Counted from the stretch's first letter, positions 19,567 to 28,206 are shown. The stretch is DNA of 46,241 nt from Rhodospirillaceae bacterium SYSU D60007 (GCA_003574685.1 QOCQ01000033.1:1-46241); one strand, 5' to 3'. Translations and numbers: made by a program. The notes: generated by a model not told the origin, from the sequence alone.

Positions 19567-20346
19567 TCAGCGTCCGGTCCAGCGTGGAGAGCGCTTTTCG
19601 AGGAAGGCGGACATGCCTTCGCGGAAATCGGCGCTGGTGTAGCACATCGCCACCAGATCATCGGCTTCAGCGGCCGACATGCTCGCGCGGATGCGCCGCA
19701 AGGCTTCCTTGGTGGCGCGCAGGGTGAGGGGCGCGTGGCTGGCCAGCATGGCCGCCAGCGCGTCGGCGCGTTGCATCAGCGCGGCATGATCAGGCAGCAC
19801 CTCGCCAACCAGGCCGATCGCCCGTGCTTCTTCTGCTTCCACCAGCCGCGCGGTGAAGATCACTTCGGTGGTGCGCGCCGGCCCGATCAGCGCCGCCAGC
19901 CGCGCATAGTTAGACATGGAGAGGCAATTGCCCAGCGTGCGCGCGATGGGAAAGCCGAAACGCGCGTTCGCCGCCGCGATACGCAGGTCGCAGGCCGCGG
20001 CGATGGCAGCACCACCGCCGGTACAGGCGCCGGCAATGGCGGCGATCGTGGGCACGCCGCAACGCTCCAGCGCATCGATGACGCGGTCCATCTTCGCCTC
20101 GTAGGCGAGACTGTCCTCAGCTGTGCGGAAGTCACGGAACTGCGAGATATCCGTCCCCGCCGCGAAGGCCTTGTCGCCGGCGCCGGTCAGCACCAGCGCC
20201 CTGACCTGACGCTGCGCGTCGATCTCGCCGCAGATTGCAGCGAGCCGTTCGTACATCGCGAAGGTGAGGGCGTTGCGCGCCTGCGGTCGGTTGAAGGTAA
20301 TCCGGCCGATGCCGTCCCGTACCTCGTAGAGCAGCTCGTCGGTCAT
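19567..20346 (-). CDS. crotonase (enoyl-CoA hydratase/isomerase) family protein
   Basis: The 259-residue protein has the crotonase fold with the oxyanion-hole motifs GDKAFAAGTDISQF (about 58-71) and the GACTGGGAA stretch (about 102-110). The two glutamates that act in classical enoyl-CoA hydratase are not seen: the first site reads GGGAAIAAACD and the second FGFPIARTLG. It is therefore more likely an isomerase, hydrolase, lyase or another acyl-CoA enzyme than a true hydratase. It is the last gene of the marR-TRAP operon. The ATG at 20346 has GGAGAG in front; a GTG at 20364 overlapping the upstream stop is possible. Confidence 0.85.
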   Translation of the reverse strand: MTDELLYEVRDGIGRITFNRPQARNALTFAMYERLAAICGEIDAQRQVRALVLTGAGDKAFAAGTDISQFRDFRTAEDSLAYEAKMDRVIDALERCGVPTIAAIAGACTGGGAAIAAACDLRIAAANARFGFPIARTLGNCLSMSNYARLAALIGPARTTEVIFTARLVEAEEARAIGLVGEVLPDHAALMQRADALAAMLASHAPLTLRATKEALRRIRASMSAAEADDLVAMCYTSADFREGMSAFLEKRSPRWTGR

Positions 20347-20360
20347 CTGCACTCTCCGGA

Positions 20361-21659
20361 TCACATGTGCGAGGGCAGGAAGGTGGCCAGCACCGGGAAG
20401 GCGATCAGCACCGCCAGCCGCAGGATGTCGGTGGCCACGAAGGGCAGTACGCCATAGAAGATCGTCGAGATCTTCACGTCCTTCACCACGCTCTTGATGA
20501 CGAACACGTTCATGCCGACGGGCGGGTGAATCAGCCCCAGCTCGACCGTCATGACGATGATCACGCCGAACCAGATCGGATCGAAGCCCAGCGCCTTGAT
20601 GACCGGAAACACGATCGGAATGGTGAGGATGATCATGGCCATGGCGTCCATGATGCAGCCCAGCAGCAGATACATCACCATGATCAGGATCAACACGCCA
20701 TATTTTCCCAGCCCAAGGCCGGTGAGAAAGCCGGTCACCTTCTGCGGCGTCTGGGTGATGGTGAGGAAATAGCCGAACAGCAGCGCGCCGATCAGGATGG
20801 TGAAGACGGCAGCCGTGGTCCGTACCGTCTCGACGCAGGATTGCCAGAACTTCTCACCTGTCAGGCGGCCGCGTACCAGCGCGATGATGAACGCGCCGGC
20901 GGCGCCGGCGCCGGCCGCTTCCGTGACGGTGAACAGGCCGCCATAGAGGCCGCCGATGATGAACAGGAAAAGCAGCGCGACGGCCCAGATGTCGCGCATC
21001 GCCGCACCGCGCTCGGCCCACGAGCTGCGTGCGCCCCGCGGCAGGAAGTCGGGACGCACGACGCCGATGATGTTGATCGTGACCACGTACATGCCTACGG
21101 CCACGAGGCCAGGGATGATGCCGGCGACGAACAGCTTGCCGATATCCTGCTCGGTGATCAGCCCGTAGATCGCCAGGACCGTCGACGGTGGAATCATGAT
21201 GCCAAGCGTGCCGCCGGCCGCCACGACGCCGGTGGCAAAGCTCTCGGGATACCCGTAGCGGCGCATTTCCGGGTAGGCGACGGAGGAGAACGTGGCGGCG
21301 GTGGCGACGGACGAACCGCAGATGGCGGCAAAGCCACCGCAGGCGGCAATGGTGGCAATGCCCAGACCACCCCTGAGATGACCCAGAAAGCTGTTGGCGG
21401 CGCGGAACAACTCGCGGCTCATGCCTGAACTCGATGCGAGCGCCCCCATCAGCAGGAACATCGGGATGACGGCGAACTCGCCCGATGTCGCCGTACGGAT
21501 CGGGGACTGCGCCAGCAGCTTCAGCGCCGGCTCGGGACCCGCCAGGTAGCCGAAGCCGACGAGCCCCACCAGTCCCATGGCGATTCCGACCGGCACGCGC
21601 AGCAGCATCAGCGCGAACAGCGCGACGAAGCCAACGACCGCAACGGTATCCGCACCCAT
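20361..21659 (-). CDS. TRAP transporter large permease (DctM-like), cluster 1
   Basis: The 432-residue protein is the 12-plus-segment channel subunit of a tripartite ATP-independent periplasmic transporter, driven by an ion gradient. Family traits are LLMGALASSSGMSRELF, GVVAAGGTLGIMIPPSTVLAIYG and the C-terminal LIHPPVGMNVFVIKS. I chose the ATG at 21659 (MGADTVAV), 7 nt after the DctQ stop. The reading frame continues 35 residues upstream but without family features. It works with the adjacent DctQ and DctP. Confidence 0.93.
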   Translation of the reverse strand: MGADTVAVVGFVALFALMLLRVPVGIAMGLVGLVGFGYLAGPEPALKLLAQSPIRTATSGEFAVIPMFLLMGALASSSGMSRELFRAANSFLGHLRGGLGIATIAACGGFAAICGSSVATAATFSSVAYPEMRRYGYPESFATGVVAAGGTLGIMIPPSTVLAIYGLITEQDIGKLFVAGIIPGLVAVGMYVVTINIIGVVRPDFLPRGARSSWAERGAAMRDIWAVALLFLFIIGGLYGGLFTVTEAAGAGAAGAFIIALVRGRLTGEKFWQSCVETVRTTAAVFTILIGALLFGYFLTITQTPQKVTGFLTGLGLGKYGVLILIMVMYLLLGCIMDAMAMIILTIPIVFPVIKALGFDPIWFGVIIVMTVELGLIHPPVGMNVFVIKSVVKDVKISTIFYGVLPFVATDILRLAVLIAFPVLATFLPSHM

Positions 21660-21666
21660 GCCGGCG

Positions 21667-22179
21667 CTACTCCGAATGCGGCGCCAGTGCTTGGCCGGGT
21701 GGACCGTTCCGCCCAAGGAGCATGCGCACCGTGCGTACCGCCAGCAGGAGGATCGCCGCGGCAAGCCCGATCCAGGCGGCGAAATGGAATATCCAGACCG
21801 GCATGCGCAGATCGAACGTCTGTAAATTGTCGTTGTAGGTGCTCAGCACCTTGGTCGCCATCATCCAGGTGAAGACGCCAAGGCAGGCCAGTGTCAGCAG
21901 GTCGGCGAAGACGTCCATGGCGCGCTGCAGGCGCCGCGGTGCCACGCTCCAGACCAGGTCGATCCGGATATGCTCGCCGCGATAGCTGGCTCCCGCGATG
22001 CCCCAGAAGATCAGCACCCCCAGCAGCAGGCTGCTCGCGTCATAGCTGTCGGGAATCTGCCACGCGAAGAAGTACCGCAGGATGACCGAGACGAAGGTGA
22101 TCGCCGTGACGGCAGCGAGAAGGCCCGCCGCCGCCAGCTCGATCATCGCCATCAGCCGGTCGACCGGACCTTGCGCCAT
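21667..22179 (-). CDS. TRAP transporter small permease (DctQ-like), cluster 1
   Basis: The 170-residue protein has four hydrophobic segments, the usual DctQ topology (first near residues 10-32, last near 138-158). The SLLLGVLIFWGIAGASYRGEHIRIDLV stretch matches the DctQ core. It joins the large permease in the membrane. It lies between the binding-protein gene (15-nt gap) and the DctM gene (7-nt gap). Confidence 0.9.
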   Translation of the reverse strand: MAQGPVDRLMAMIELAAAGLLAAVTAITFVSVILRYFFAWQIPDSYDASSLLLGVLIFWGIAGASYRGEHIRIDLVWSVAPRRLQRAMDVFADLLTLACLGVFTWMMATKVLSTYNDNLQTFDLRMPVWIFHFAAWIGLAAAILLLAVRTVRMLLGRNGPPGQALAPHSE

Positions 22180-22194
22180 GGGAGCGTCCGCGGG

Positions 22195-23217
22195 TCAGTA
22201 CGCGGCCTTGTATTTGGCCAGGCTGTCCTTCAGCTCCTTGAAGACTGCATCGGGATCGACCCGCGCCTTGCGGGCGCCATCGGCCCAGGTCTTGCGGACG
22301 GGCTCTGCCGCCTTTCGCCATTCGGCAAGCTGGGCAGGGCTGATCGCGTAGACCTCGCGGTCCGGCTCAGCCTTGAGCTTGTCGCGGCCGGCCGCCTCGA
22401 AGTCAGCCCACGGTGCCGCGACGCGCAGGGCCCATTCATTGGTGCAGTGGTCGCCGATCACCCGCTTCTGCGCCGCCGACATGGACTCGTATCGGGACTT
22501 GTTGATGACCCACGTAAAGGTACTGACATAGAGCGGTACGTCCATATGGTACTTGACCACCTTGTCGATGCCGAACAGCGGGATCGATCCCCACGGGAAG
22601 GTGACAGCATCGGCCACACCTTTCTCCAGCACGTCGCGGACTTCCGGGGCGCCCGCCTGCACGTTGGTGCCGCCAAGCTGCGTGACGAAGGCGGCGATGG
22701 TGGCCTGGGCCGGGCGGATCTTCATGCCCCGGATGTCCTCCGGCACCATCACCTTCTTCGTACGGGAATGGATCACGCCAGGGTCGTGGACGAAGGCGAG
22801 GCAGAACTTCACGTCCCGCATCTCGCGTTCCGCATACTTCCGGTACCAGGCATCGAGCGCCTGCGAACCGCCCTTGGCATTGGTCATCAGGAACGGCTGC
22901 TCGCCCGCGGCGATGATGGGAAAACGGCCGGGCTGATAGCCGGGATTGATATAGGTTACGTCGGCGATGCCGTCGCGCGCCATGTCGTAGTGGTCGAATG
23001 CCTTGCCGAGCTGCTGGGCGGGATAGATGGTCGCCTTGATGGTTCCGCCCGAGGCTTTGGCGATCGAGCCGCTCCAGTCCTCCAGCGCCTTCTGCAGGGG
23101 ATGCGTCGGCGGCACCCAGTGCGAGATGCGCAATTCGACCGGCTTGTCCTGGGCTGCCGCCATATCGCAGACGCCCAGGACGGCCAGGACGCCGAGTGCA
23201 AGGACGCGTGCTTTCAT
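22195..23217 (-). CDS. TRAP transporter substrate-binding protein (DctP-like), cluster 1
   Basis: The 340-residue protein starts with a Sec signal peptide (MKARVLALGVLAVLGVCDMAAA) and is a periplasmic DctP receptor. The arginine that usually binds the substrate carboxylate sits in RGMKIRPAQA. The substrate is probably an organic acid; together with the crotonase and MarR neighbours, an aromatic or branched acid entering CoA-linked breakdown is plausible but not shown. The start overlaps the marR stop in ATGA, so the two are translationally coupled. Confidence 0.92.
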   Translation of the reverse strand: MKARVLALGVLAVLGVCDMAAAQDKPVELRISHWVPPTHPLQKALEDWSGSIAKASGGTIKATIYPAQQLGKAFDHYDMARDGIADVTYINPGYQPGRFPIIAAGEQPFLMTNAKGGSQALDAWYRKYAEREMRDVKFCLAFVHDPGVIHSRTKKVMVPEDIRGMKIRPAQATIAAFVTQLGGTNVQAGAPEVRDVLEKGVADAVTFPWGSIPLFGIDKVVKYHMDVPLYVSTFTWVINKSRYESMSAAQKRVIGDHCTNEWALRVAAPWADFEAAGRDKLKAEPDREVYAISPAQLAEWRKAAEPVRKTWADGARKARVDPDAVFKELKDSLAKYKAAY

Positions 23218-23819
23218 GGTTCCCTCCCGTGCCGTTTCTGTCCGTTGTATGAACTGCGGTGGATTTTCGGGGCCGGCATCACGTCACTCCCGGCGTCATT
23301 GGCCAACTCCACGGCTATGCGACGCAGCAGGGCGATCAAGTCGGACTTGCGTTGAAGTCCAACGATCCGGTCAAGGCGGCGGTCATGTGCCCGGGCATGC
23401 CGCTCAAGCTTGGCGAGAACCAGCCCGCCAGCCCGCGTGAGGCTGAGCGCGTAGGTGCGCCGGTTCTCGGGCAGACGCTGGCGCAGGATCAGGCCGCGGC
23501 GCTCAAGGGCGGCGAGCGCCGGCGTGAGACTCGACTTGTCACGGCCATCAGCACGGCTGAGCGCCGTCTGGCTGATGCCGGGATTGTGCCGGATCAGAGT
23601 CAATAACGCGAATGTGCCGGGACTGAGGTCGGTCTGGCCGACGCGGCGCGCGAAGGCCTGGAAGGAGGCGTTCTGCGCCCGGCGCAAATGGAAGCCGATA
23701 AAATCCGCCAGCGGCCCCATGCGCACCATGTCGGCCGCGGGCACGGCGGCTATGCCGCGCGCTATATGTGCGACCTTGCCCGGCTTGCTGCGGCGCACCG
23801 CGCCGTTCACGCCCGCCAT
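23214..23819 (-). CDS. MarR-family transcriptional regulator
   Basis: The 201-residue protein has the MarR winged helix: a dimerisation helix (FIGFHLRRAQNASFQAFARRV), the recognition region GISQTALSRADGRDKSSLTPAL and the wing LERRGLILRQRLPENRRTYALSLT. It is the first gene of the operon and overlaps the dctP start by 4 nt, so it probably senses the transported acid or its CoA ester and controls the operon. The N-terminal 30 residues are not family-like. A start at 23729 (MVRMGPLADF) would give a more usual length. Confidence 0.9.
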   Translation of the reverse strand: MAGVNGAVRRSKPGKVAHIARGIAAVPAADMVRMGPLADFIGFHLRRAQNASFQAFARRVGQTDLSPGTFALLTLIRHNPGISQTALSRADGRDKSSLTPALAALERRGLILRQRLPENRRTYALSLTRAGGLVLAKLERHARAHDRRLDRIVGLQRKSDLIALLRRIAVELANDAGSDVMPAPKIHRSSYNGQKRHGREP

Positions 23820-23897
23820 CCCGCATCCCTCGTCAGGGCCTCACTGCGATTGTGGGGCTGAAAACAGTTTGCTGTCCAACAATAATGTCAAAAGGGT

Positions 23898-23952
23898 CTT
23901 CATGGTGAGCCCTGTCGAACAGTCTTCATGGTGGGCCTGTCGAACCATGAAG
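23898..23952. repeat. CTTCATGGT repeat, copies 2 (partial) and 3
   Basis: A partial unit (23898 to about 23923, lacking the second arm) is followed at once by a full unit at 23924-23952 with both 9-bp arms (CTTCATGGT and ACCATGAAG). Both have the same orientation as copy 1. They lie in the 221-nt gap downstream of the D-carbamoylase gene and upstream of marR. Confidence 0.85.
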
Positions 23953-23978
23953 GCGTCGCAGAGCGGCAGTGCGGCTCG

Positions 23979-24007
23979 CTTCATGGTTCGACAGGCTCAC
24001 CATGAAG
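23979..24007. repeat. CTTCATGGT repeat, copy 4 (inverted orientation)
   Basis: This full unit has the central sequence in reverse orientation (TCGACAGGCTC) relative to copy 3, so copies 3 and 4 can also pair with each other over their full length. It sits 33 nt after the end of the D-carbamoylase gene, where a terminator would be expected. Confidence 0.85.
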
Positions 24008-24040
24008 CTGCTTTTCTGCCGTCGGGACGTCTCAGCGGAG

Positions 24041-24976
24041 TCACGGCGGCGGCTCGGCGCCTTTGCGTTCGACGATGAGACGGTAGGCCTCGGGCCGGCG
24101 GTGGCGCGCGAAGTTGAAGGTGGTGGCGGTATAGCTCTTGCCGGCGTCGAGATCGCAGCGATACACGATCAGCTCGTCGCCGTCGCCGGCAGCCCGCGCC
24201 ACGACCTTGCCGGAAGGCGCCACGATCTGACTGTCGGCCAGGCTGGGAACGCGTTCTTCCGTCCCGCCCTTGGCGACACCGATCACCCACGTGCCGTTCT
24301 GGTAGGCGCCTGCCTGCATCGAGAGCTGGTTGTGAAACCCGCTATGCTCGTCGTGATCGGGTGCCGGCGGGTTGTGCAGCGGCGTGTTGTATCCCAGCAT
24401 CACCATCTCGACGCCCTGCAGGCCCATCACCCGGTAGGTCTCCGGCCAGCGCCGGTCGTTGCAGATGCACATGCCCATGATGCCGCCGAAGGCACGGAAC
24501 ACGGGGAAGCCGAGATTGCCCGGCTCGAAGTAGCGCTTCTCCAGGTGCTGGAACGGCCGCTGCGGCTCGTGCTCGGCATGACCGGGCAGATGGACCTTGC
24601 GGTACTTGCCGACGATGCGGCCGTCGCGTTCGACCAGGATCGAGGTGTTGAACCGTCTGGTGCGTCCATCCTCCTGCGCCAGTTCGGCATAGCCGAGGCA
24701 GAAGCCCAGCTCCAGCCGCTTCGCCTCGGTGAACAGGGGTGCCGTTTCATTGCCCGGCATCTCGCGTTCGAAAAAGCTGTCGATCTCCGCCTCGTCGGTC
24801 ATCCACCATCGTGGGAAGAACGTGGTCAGCGTCAGCTCGGGAAAGACCACCAGCTCGCAGCCCATGCGCCTCGCCTCACGCAAATGTGCGATGAGGCGCT
24901 CCACGACTTCCCTCCGGCTGTGGCTGCGCTGGATCGGCCCCATCTGGGCGGCGCCGACGGTGAGGTAACGCGGCAT
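24041..24976 (-). CDS. N-carbamoyl-D-amino-acid hydrolase (nitrilase superfamily)
   Basis: The 311-residue enzyme closely resembles Agrobacterium D-carbamoylase, which splits N-carbamoyl-D-amino acids into D-amino acid, CO2 and ammonia. The catalytic triad is at the same numbering as in that enzyme: E47 (FPELTLTTFFPRW), K127 (VGKYRKVHLPGH) and C172 (GMCICNDRRWPE). The conserved PFQHLEKRYFEPGNLGFPV and YNTPLHNPP stretches are also present. I chose the ATG at 24976, one base after the stop of the upstream L-carbamoylase; an extension to 25060 lies inside that gene. It forms a two-gene unit with the M20 hydrolase. Confidence 0.92.
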   Translation of the reverse strand: MPRYLTVGAAQMGPIQRSHSRREVVERLIAHLREARRMGCELVVFPELTLTTFFPRWWMTDEAEIDSFFEREMPGNETAPLFTEAKRLELGFCLGYAELAQEDGRTRRFNTSILVERDGRIVGKYRKVHLPGHAEHEPQRPFQHLEKRYFEPGNLGFPVFRAFGGIMGMCICNDRRWPETYRVMGLQGVEMVMLGYNTPLHNPPAPDHDEHSGFHNQLSMQAGAYQNGTWVIGVAKGGTEERVPSLADSQIVAPSGKVVARAAGDGDELIVYRCDLDAGKSYTATTFNFARHRRPEAYRLIVERKGAEPPP

Positions 24977-24977
24977 C

Positions 24978-26216
24978 TCATTCCTCCGCAAGTTCCAGCA
25001 GGACATCGAGCAGTACCGCCGCGCCCGCCTCGAGATCGGCGGGGGCGGTGTACTCCGCAACGTTGTGGCTGAGCCCCTTCGCGCTCGGCACGAAGATCAT
25101 GCCGGCAGGGCACAGCCGCGCCATCATCTGTGCGTCGTGACCCGCGCCGGAGGGCAGGCGCATGGTGGAACGGCCCTGCGCCTGCGCAATGCGCCCCACC
25201 CTGTCGATGATCGCGGGGTCGAATTCCACCGGCTCGAAGCGCGCCAGCCGGCGGCGGCTTACGGCGACGCCTTCGGCCGCGGCGGTCTCCTCGATGAACG
25301 CGAAAACGCGCCGCTCGGCCGCCTGCAGCAACTGCTCGTCGGTATTGCGCAGATCGACGCTGAAGCGGGCATGGTTGGCAATGACGTTGATCAGGTTGGG
25401 GCGCAGCTCGCAGACGCCGACCGTGCCGACTTGAGCGCCGCCCATCTCGTCAACGAGTTGCCGCACAAAGGCGGCGGATGCGGCGGCGACATAGCCCGCG
25501 TCGTGGCGCAGGCGCATGGGCGTGGTGCCGGCATGCGCAGAAACGCCCGTGACGACAAATTCATGCCAGGAGATGCCCTGAACGCCAGTCACGACACCGA
25601 TCGTCACGCCTGCTTCCTCGAGCACCGGTCCCTGCTCGATATGCAGCTCGACATAGGCGCGCGGCCTGATCGTGCCCGGCGCCGCGGGGCCGCGATAGCC
25701 GATGCGCACCAGCTCGTCGCCCAGACGCACACCTGCTGTGTCTGTCGCGGCCCAGCCTTCCTGCAGGGTGAGGCCGCCGGCGTGCACGAGGCTGCCCATC
25801 ATGTCCGGCTGGAAGCGGGCCCCCTCCTCGTTGGTGAAAAAGGCGACGCAAAGCGGATGGCGGGTCACGATGCCACCCGCGTCCAGCGCACGGCAGACCT
25901 CCAGCCCGGCGAGCACACCATAGTTGCCGTCGTACCGGCCGCCGGTGCGGACCGTGTCGATGTGCGAGCCCGTCATGACCGGCGGTCCTGCCTCCTTGCC
26001 GCGGCGCAGGCCAAACACGTTGCCGATAGAGTCGATGGTGACCTCCAGACCCAGCTCGCGCATCCAGCCCACCACCAGATCGCGGCCCGCCTTGTCCTCG
26101 TCCGTCAGCGCCAGGCGCGCGCAGCCGCCGCCTTCAATCGCGCCGATCCTGGCCAGCGCGGCCAGCCGCGCATGCAGCATCGCGGCATCAATGCAGGATT
26201 TCACGGTCATGGACAT
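24978..26216 (-). CDS. N-carbamoyl-L-amino-acid hydrolase / allantoate amidohydrolase (M20 family)
   Basis: The 412-residue metallo-hydrolase belongs to the Zn/Mn-dependent M20 group that includes L-carbamoylase, beta-ureidopropionase and allantoate amidohydrolase. Metal-site motifs are GSHIDTV (H85), GGRYDG (D96), TNEEGARF (E130/E131), VELHIEQGP and the C-terminal GLSHNVAEYT; GAGHDAQMM is also typical. Among family members the exact substrate cannot be decided from sequence, but the neighbouring D-carbamoylase favours N-carbamoyl amino acids. The next gene starts one base after its stop. It faces the second TRAP cluster across a 270-nt gap. A second ATG 6 nt in is an alternative start. Confidence 0.9.
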   Translation of the reverse strand: MSMTVKSCIDAAMLHARLAALARIGAIEGGGCARLALTDEDKAGRDLVVGWMRELGLEVTIDSIGNVFGLRRGKEAGPPVMTGSHIDTVRTGGRYDGNYGVLAGLEVCRALDAGGIVTRHPLCVAFFTNEEGARFQPDMMGSLVHAGGLTLQEGWAATDTAGVRLGDELVRIGYRGPAAPGTIRPRAYVELHIEQGPVLEEAGVTIGVVTGVQGISWHEFVVTGVSAHAGTTPMRLRHDAGYVAAASAAFVRQLVDEMGGAQVGTVGVCELRPNLINVIANHARFSVDLRNTDEQLLQAAERRVFAFIEETAAAEGVAVSRRRLARFEPVEFDPAIIDRVGRIAQAQGRSTMRLPSGAGHDAQMMARLCPAGMIFVPSAKGLSHNVAEYTAPADLEAGAAVLLDVLLELAEE

Positions 26217-26486
26217 CCGCCGACATGATACAGCGTGGCGACCGACAGCGGCAATTTGACAGGGCCGGAGCTTTTCGACACTCTGACATCAAATTGGAAT
26301 TGCGGCTGGTCAACGGCCGTATGCCGGCTCAACAACCGCCGGCGTCGCTCGGGAGGCGAGGCGTCGTGTTGCACAGAGAATCCGGGAAGCACGTATCATT
26401 CTGATTCCGGCGTGATACAGGCGCGGATTCCCTTGTGATCGCCTTCCCTGCGAATGGCCTTCGGGCTCAACGTAGGGAGGAATGAG
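26217..26486. promoter_or_regulatory. divergent control region between carbamoylases and TRAP cluster 2
   Basis: This 270-nt gap must hold the promoters for both directions. An inverted repeat GTATCA (26393-26398) and TGATAC (26413-26418) is separated by 14 bp, and a further TGATACAG occurs near 26225. The shared half-site suggests one regulator acting on both units. No regulator gene is adjacent, and no perfect promoter is evident. Confidence 0.35.
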
Positions 26487-27539
26487 ATGGGTTTCGGAAG
26501 GTACGCAGCGTGCGCTGTCCTGGCGGCGGCGGTGGCAACCGCGCCATTGGCCGCGGGGGCCCAGGACAAGAAGGTCCGGTTCAACGTCCAGTCCAGCTTT
26601 GCGTCGTCTCTCCAGATCCTGGGGCCGAACGCGAAGCATCTCGTCGATACAATGAAGACGATCAGCGGAGGCTCGATTGACGCGAGGTTTTTCGAGCCTG
26701 GCGCCATGGTTCCGCCGGGTCAGGCGTTCGATGCCGTGGCCTCCGGTTCGCTTGATGCGGCCTGGGCAACGCCGGGCTACTGGACGGGCAAGGACATCGC
26801 TTTTGCCGTCTATTCGACCGTGCCCTTCGGTCCCGACACCGGCGAGTACATGGCGTGGATGAAGTTCGGTGGCGGCGAGAAGATGCTGCAGGAGCTGTAC
26901 GCCAAGTACGGCATCCACTCGCTGATCTGCCATGTCATCGCGCCCGAAGCGTCAGGCTGGTTCCGCAGCGAGATCAAGACGCTTGAGGACCTGAAGGGCC
27001 TGAAGATGCGCTTCTTCGGGCTGGGCGCCAATGTCATGCAAAAGCTTGGCGTGGCCACGCAGCTCCTGCAAGCCGGCGAGATCTTTCAGGCGCTGCAGCT
27101 CGGGACGATTGATGCCACCGAGTTCTCCATGCCGGCAATGGACCTCAGCCTCGGCTTCTATCAGGTAGCCAAGTACTACTACTTCCCCGGCTGGCACCAG
27201 CAATCGACCTTCGGCGATCTGATCATCAACAAGGCCAAGTGGGATTCGTTCTCCGCCACCCAGAAGGCGCAGATCCAGGCGGCGTGCGACTCCACCACGC
27301 TGCGCGGCATCGGTCTTTCCGAGTACGCACAGGGCCAGGCCATGCAGGAACTGAAGGCCAAGGGCGTCAACTTCATGACGTGGAACAAGGAGTTCCTCGA
27401 CGCTTACAGGAAGGCCTGGCAAGAGGTTGCCAAGGAACAGGCCGACAAGAGCCCGGAATTCAAGAAGGCCTGGGACTCGCTGAATTCCTTCCGTCAGACC
27501 TATAGCCTCTGGCGCGAGCGCGGCTACCTGCGCGACTGA
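26487..27539 (+). CDS. TRAP transporter substrate-binding protein (DctP/TakP-like), cluster 2
   Basis: The 350-residue protein has a Sec signal peptide (about residues 1-24, cut after AAGA) and resembles the TakP branch of DctP receptors, some of which bind 2-oxo acids. Relevant stretches are VPFGPDTGEYMAWM, LKGLKMRFFGLGANVMQKLG, DATEFSMPAMDLSLGFY and YYYFPGWHQQ. The substrate-contacting arginine would be in KMRFFG. A very strong ribosome site (GGGAGGAATGAG) precedes the ATG at 26487; an upstream ATG at 26454 is less likely. It is the only binding protein for the two membrane pairs that follow. Confidence 0.92.
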   Translation: MGFGRYAACAVLAAAVATAPLAAGAQDKKVRFNVQSSFASSLQILGPNAKHLVDTMKTISGGSIDARFFEPGAMVPPGQAFDAVASGSLDAAWATPGYWTGKDIAFAVYSTVPFGPDTGEYMAWMKFGGGEKMLQELYAKYGIHSLICHVIAPEASGWFRSEIKTLEDLKGLKMRFFGLGANVMQKLGVATQLLQAGEIFQALQLGTIDATEFSMPAMDLSLGFYQVAKYYYFPGWHQQSTFGDLIINKAKWDSFSATQKAQIQAACDSTTLRGIGLSEYAQGQAMQELKAKGVNFMTWNKEFLDAYRKAWQEVAKEQADKSPEFKKAWDSLNSFRQTYSLWRERGYLRD

Positions 27540-27629
27540 CGCACCACAGCGAACGGAAGATGGCATGCGCGGCCACGGCAGAGGGGCCGCGCAGCCTTGT
27601 GTCGGGAACTGGCGGGGCAGGAGCTTCAA

Positions 27630-28190
27630 ATGAGTTCGTTGCTGGCATTCAGCGATTCGGTCGATCGCTGGCTTGAACGTATCGCGCGTGCCTTCGGGTG
27701 GCTGTTCGTCGCGCTGGTGGTGGTGATCTGCTGGGACGTGTTGACCCGCAAGATCGGCTTTCAGCTTCCGGGTTTCGGATCGACGCCGATCCAGGAGATG
27801 GAATGGCACCTGCATGGCGCGCTGTTCCTGTTCTGGCTGGGCTACGCCTATGTACGCAACGTGCACGTGCGCATTGACGTGTTCACCGGCCATCTGCCGG
27901 CGCGCCGGCAGGCCTGGCTAGAGGTGTTCGGCATCGTGCTGTTCGCCATCCCCTATTGCCTGGTCGCGACGTGGTTCGCGTTCTGGTACGCCGAGATCTC
28001 CTTCGTGCAGAACGAAAGCTCCGATGCACCCAACGGTCTGCCGTACCGCTGGATCATCAAGTCATGCCTGTTCCTTGGCCTGTTGCTGCTGTGCTTCGCG
28101 GTGGCATCGGTGCTGAGCCGGCGTCTGGTCTTTCTCTTCGGATCGCCGGAGCTGGCCGCCAGGGCCGCACCGCCAGGCGCCAGCCACTGA
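27630..28190 (+). CDS. TRAP small permease (DctQ-like), first of tandem pair
   Basis: The 186-residue protein has four membrane segments. Its core, QLPGFGSTPIQEMEWHLHGA, is closely echoed by the second DctQ of this cluster. AGGAG precedes the ATG at 27630. It lies 90 nt after the binding-protein gene and 16 nt before the first large permease. Confidence 0.9.
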   Translation: MSSLLAFSDSVDRWLERIARAFGWLFVALVVVICWDVLTRKIGFQLPGFGSTPIQEMEWHLHGALFLFWLGYAYVRNVHVRIDVFTGHLPARRQAWLEVFGIVLFAIPYCLVATWFAFWYAEISFVQNESSDAPNGLPYRWIIKSCLFLGLLLLCFAVASVLSRRLVFLFGSPELAARAAPPGASH

Positions 28191-28206
28191 AAGCGGGGGA
28201 ACGGCC

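Noticed and set aside
19451-19645. A 64-residue peptide containing FMVRQAHHE
   Set aside because: This peptide is the translation of the CTTCATGGT repeat; the same string appears wherever the repeat is read in that frame.
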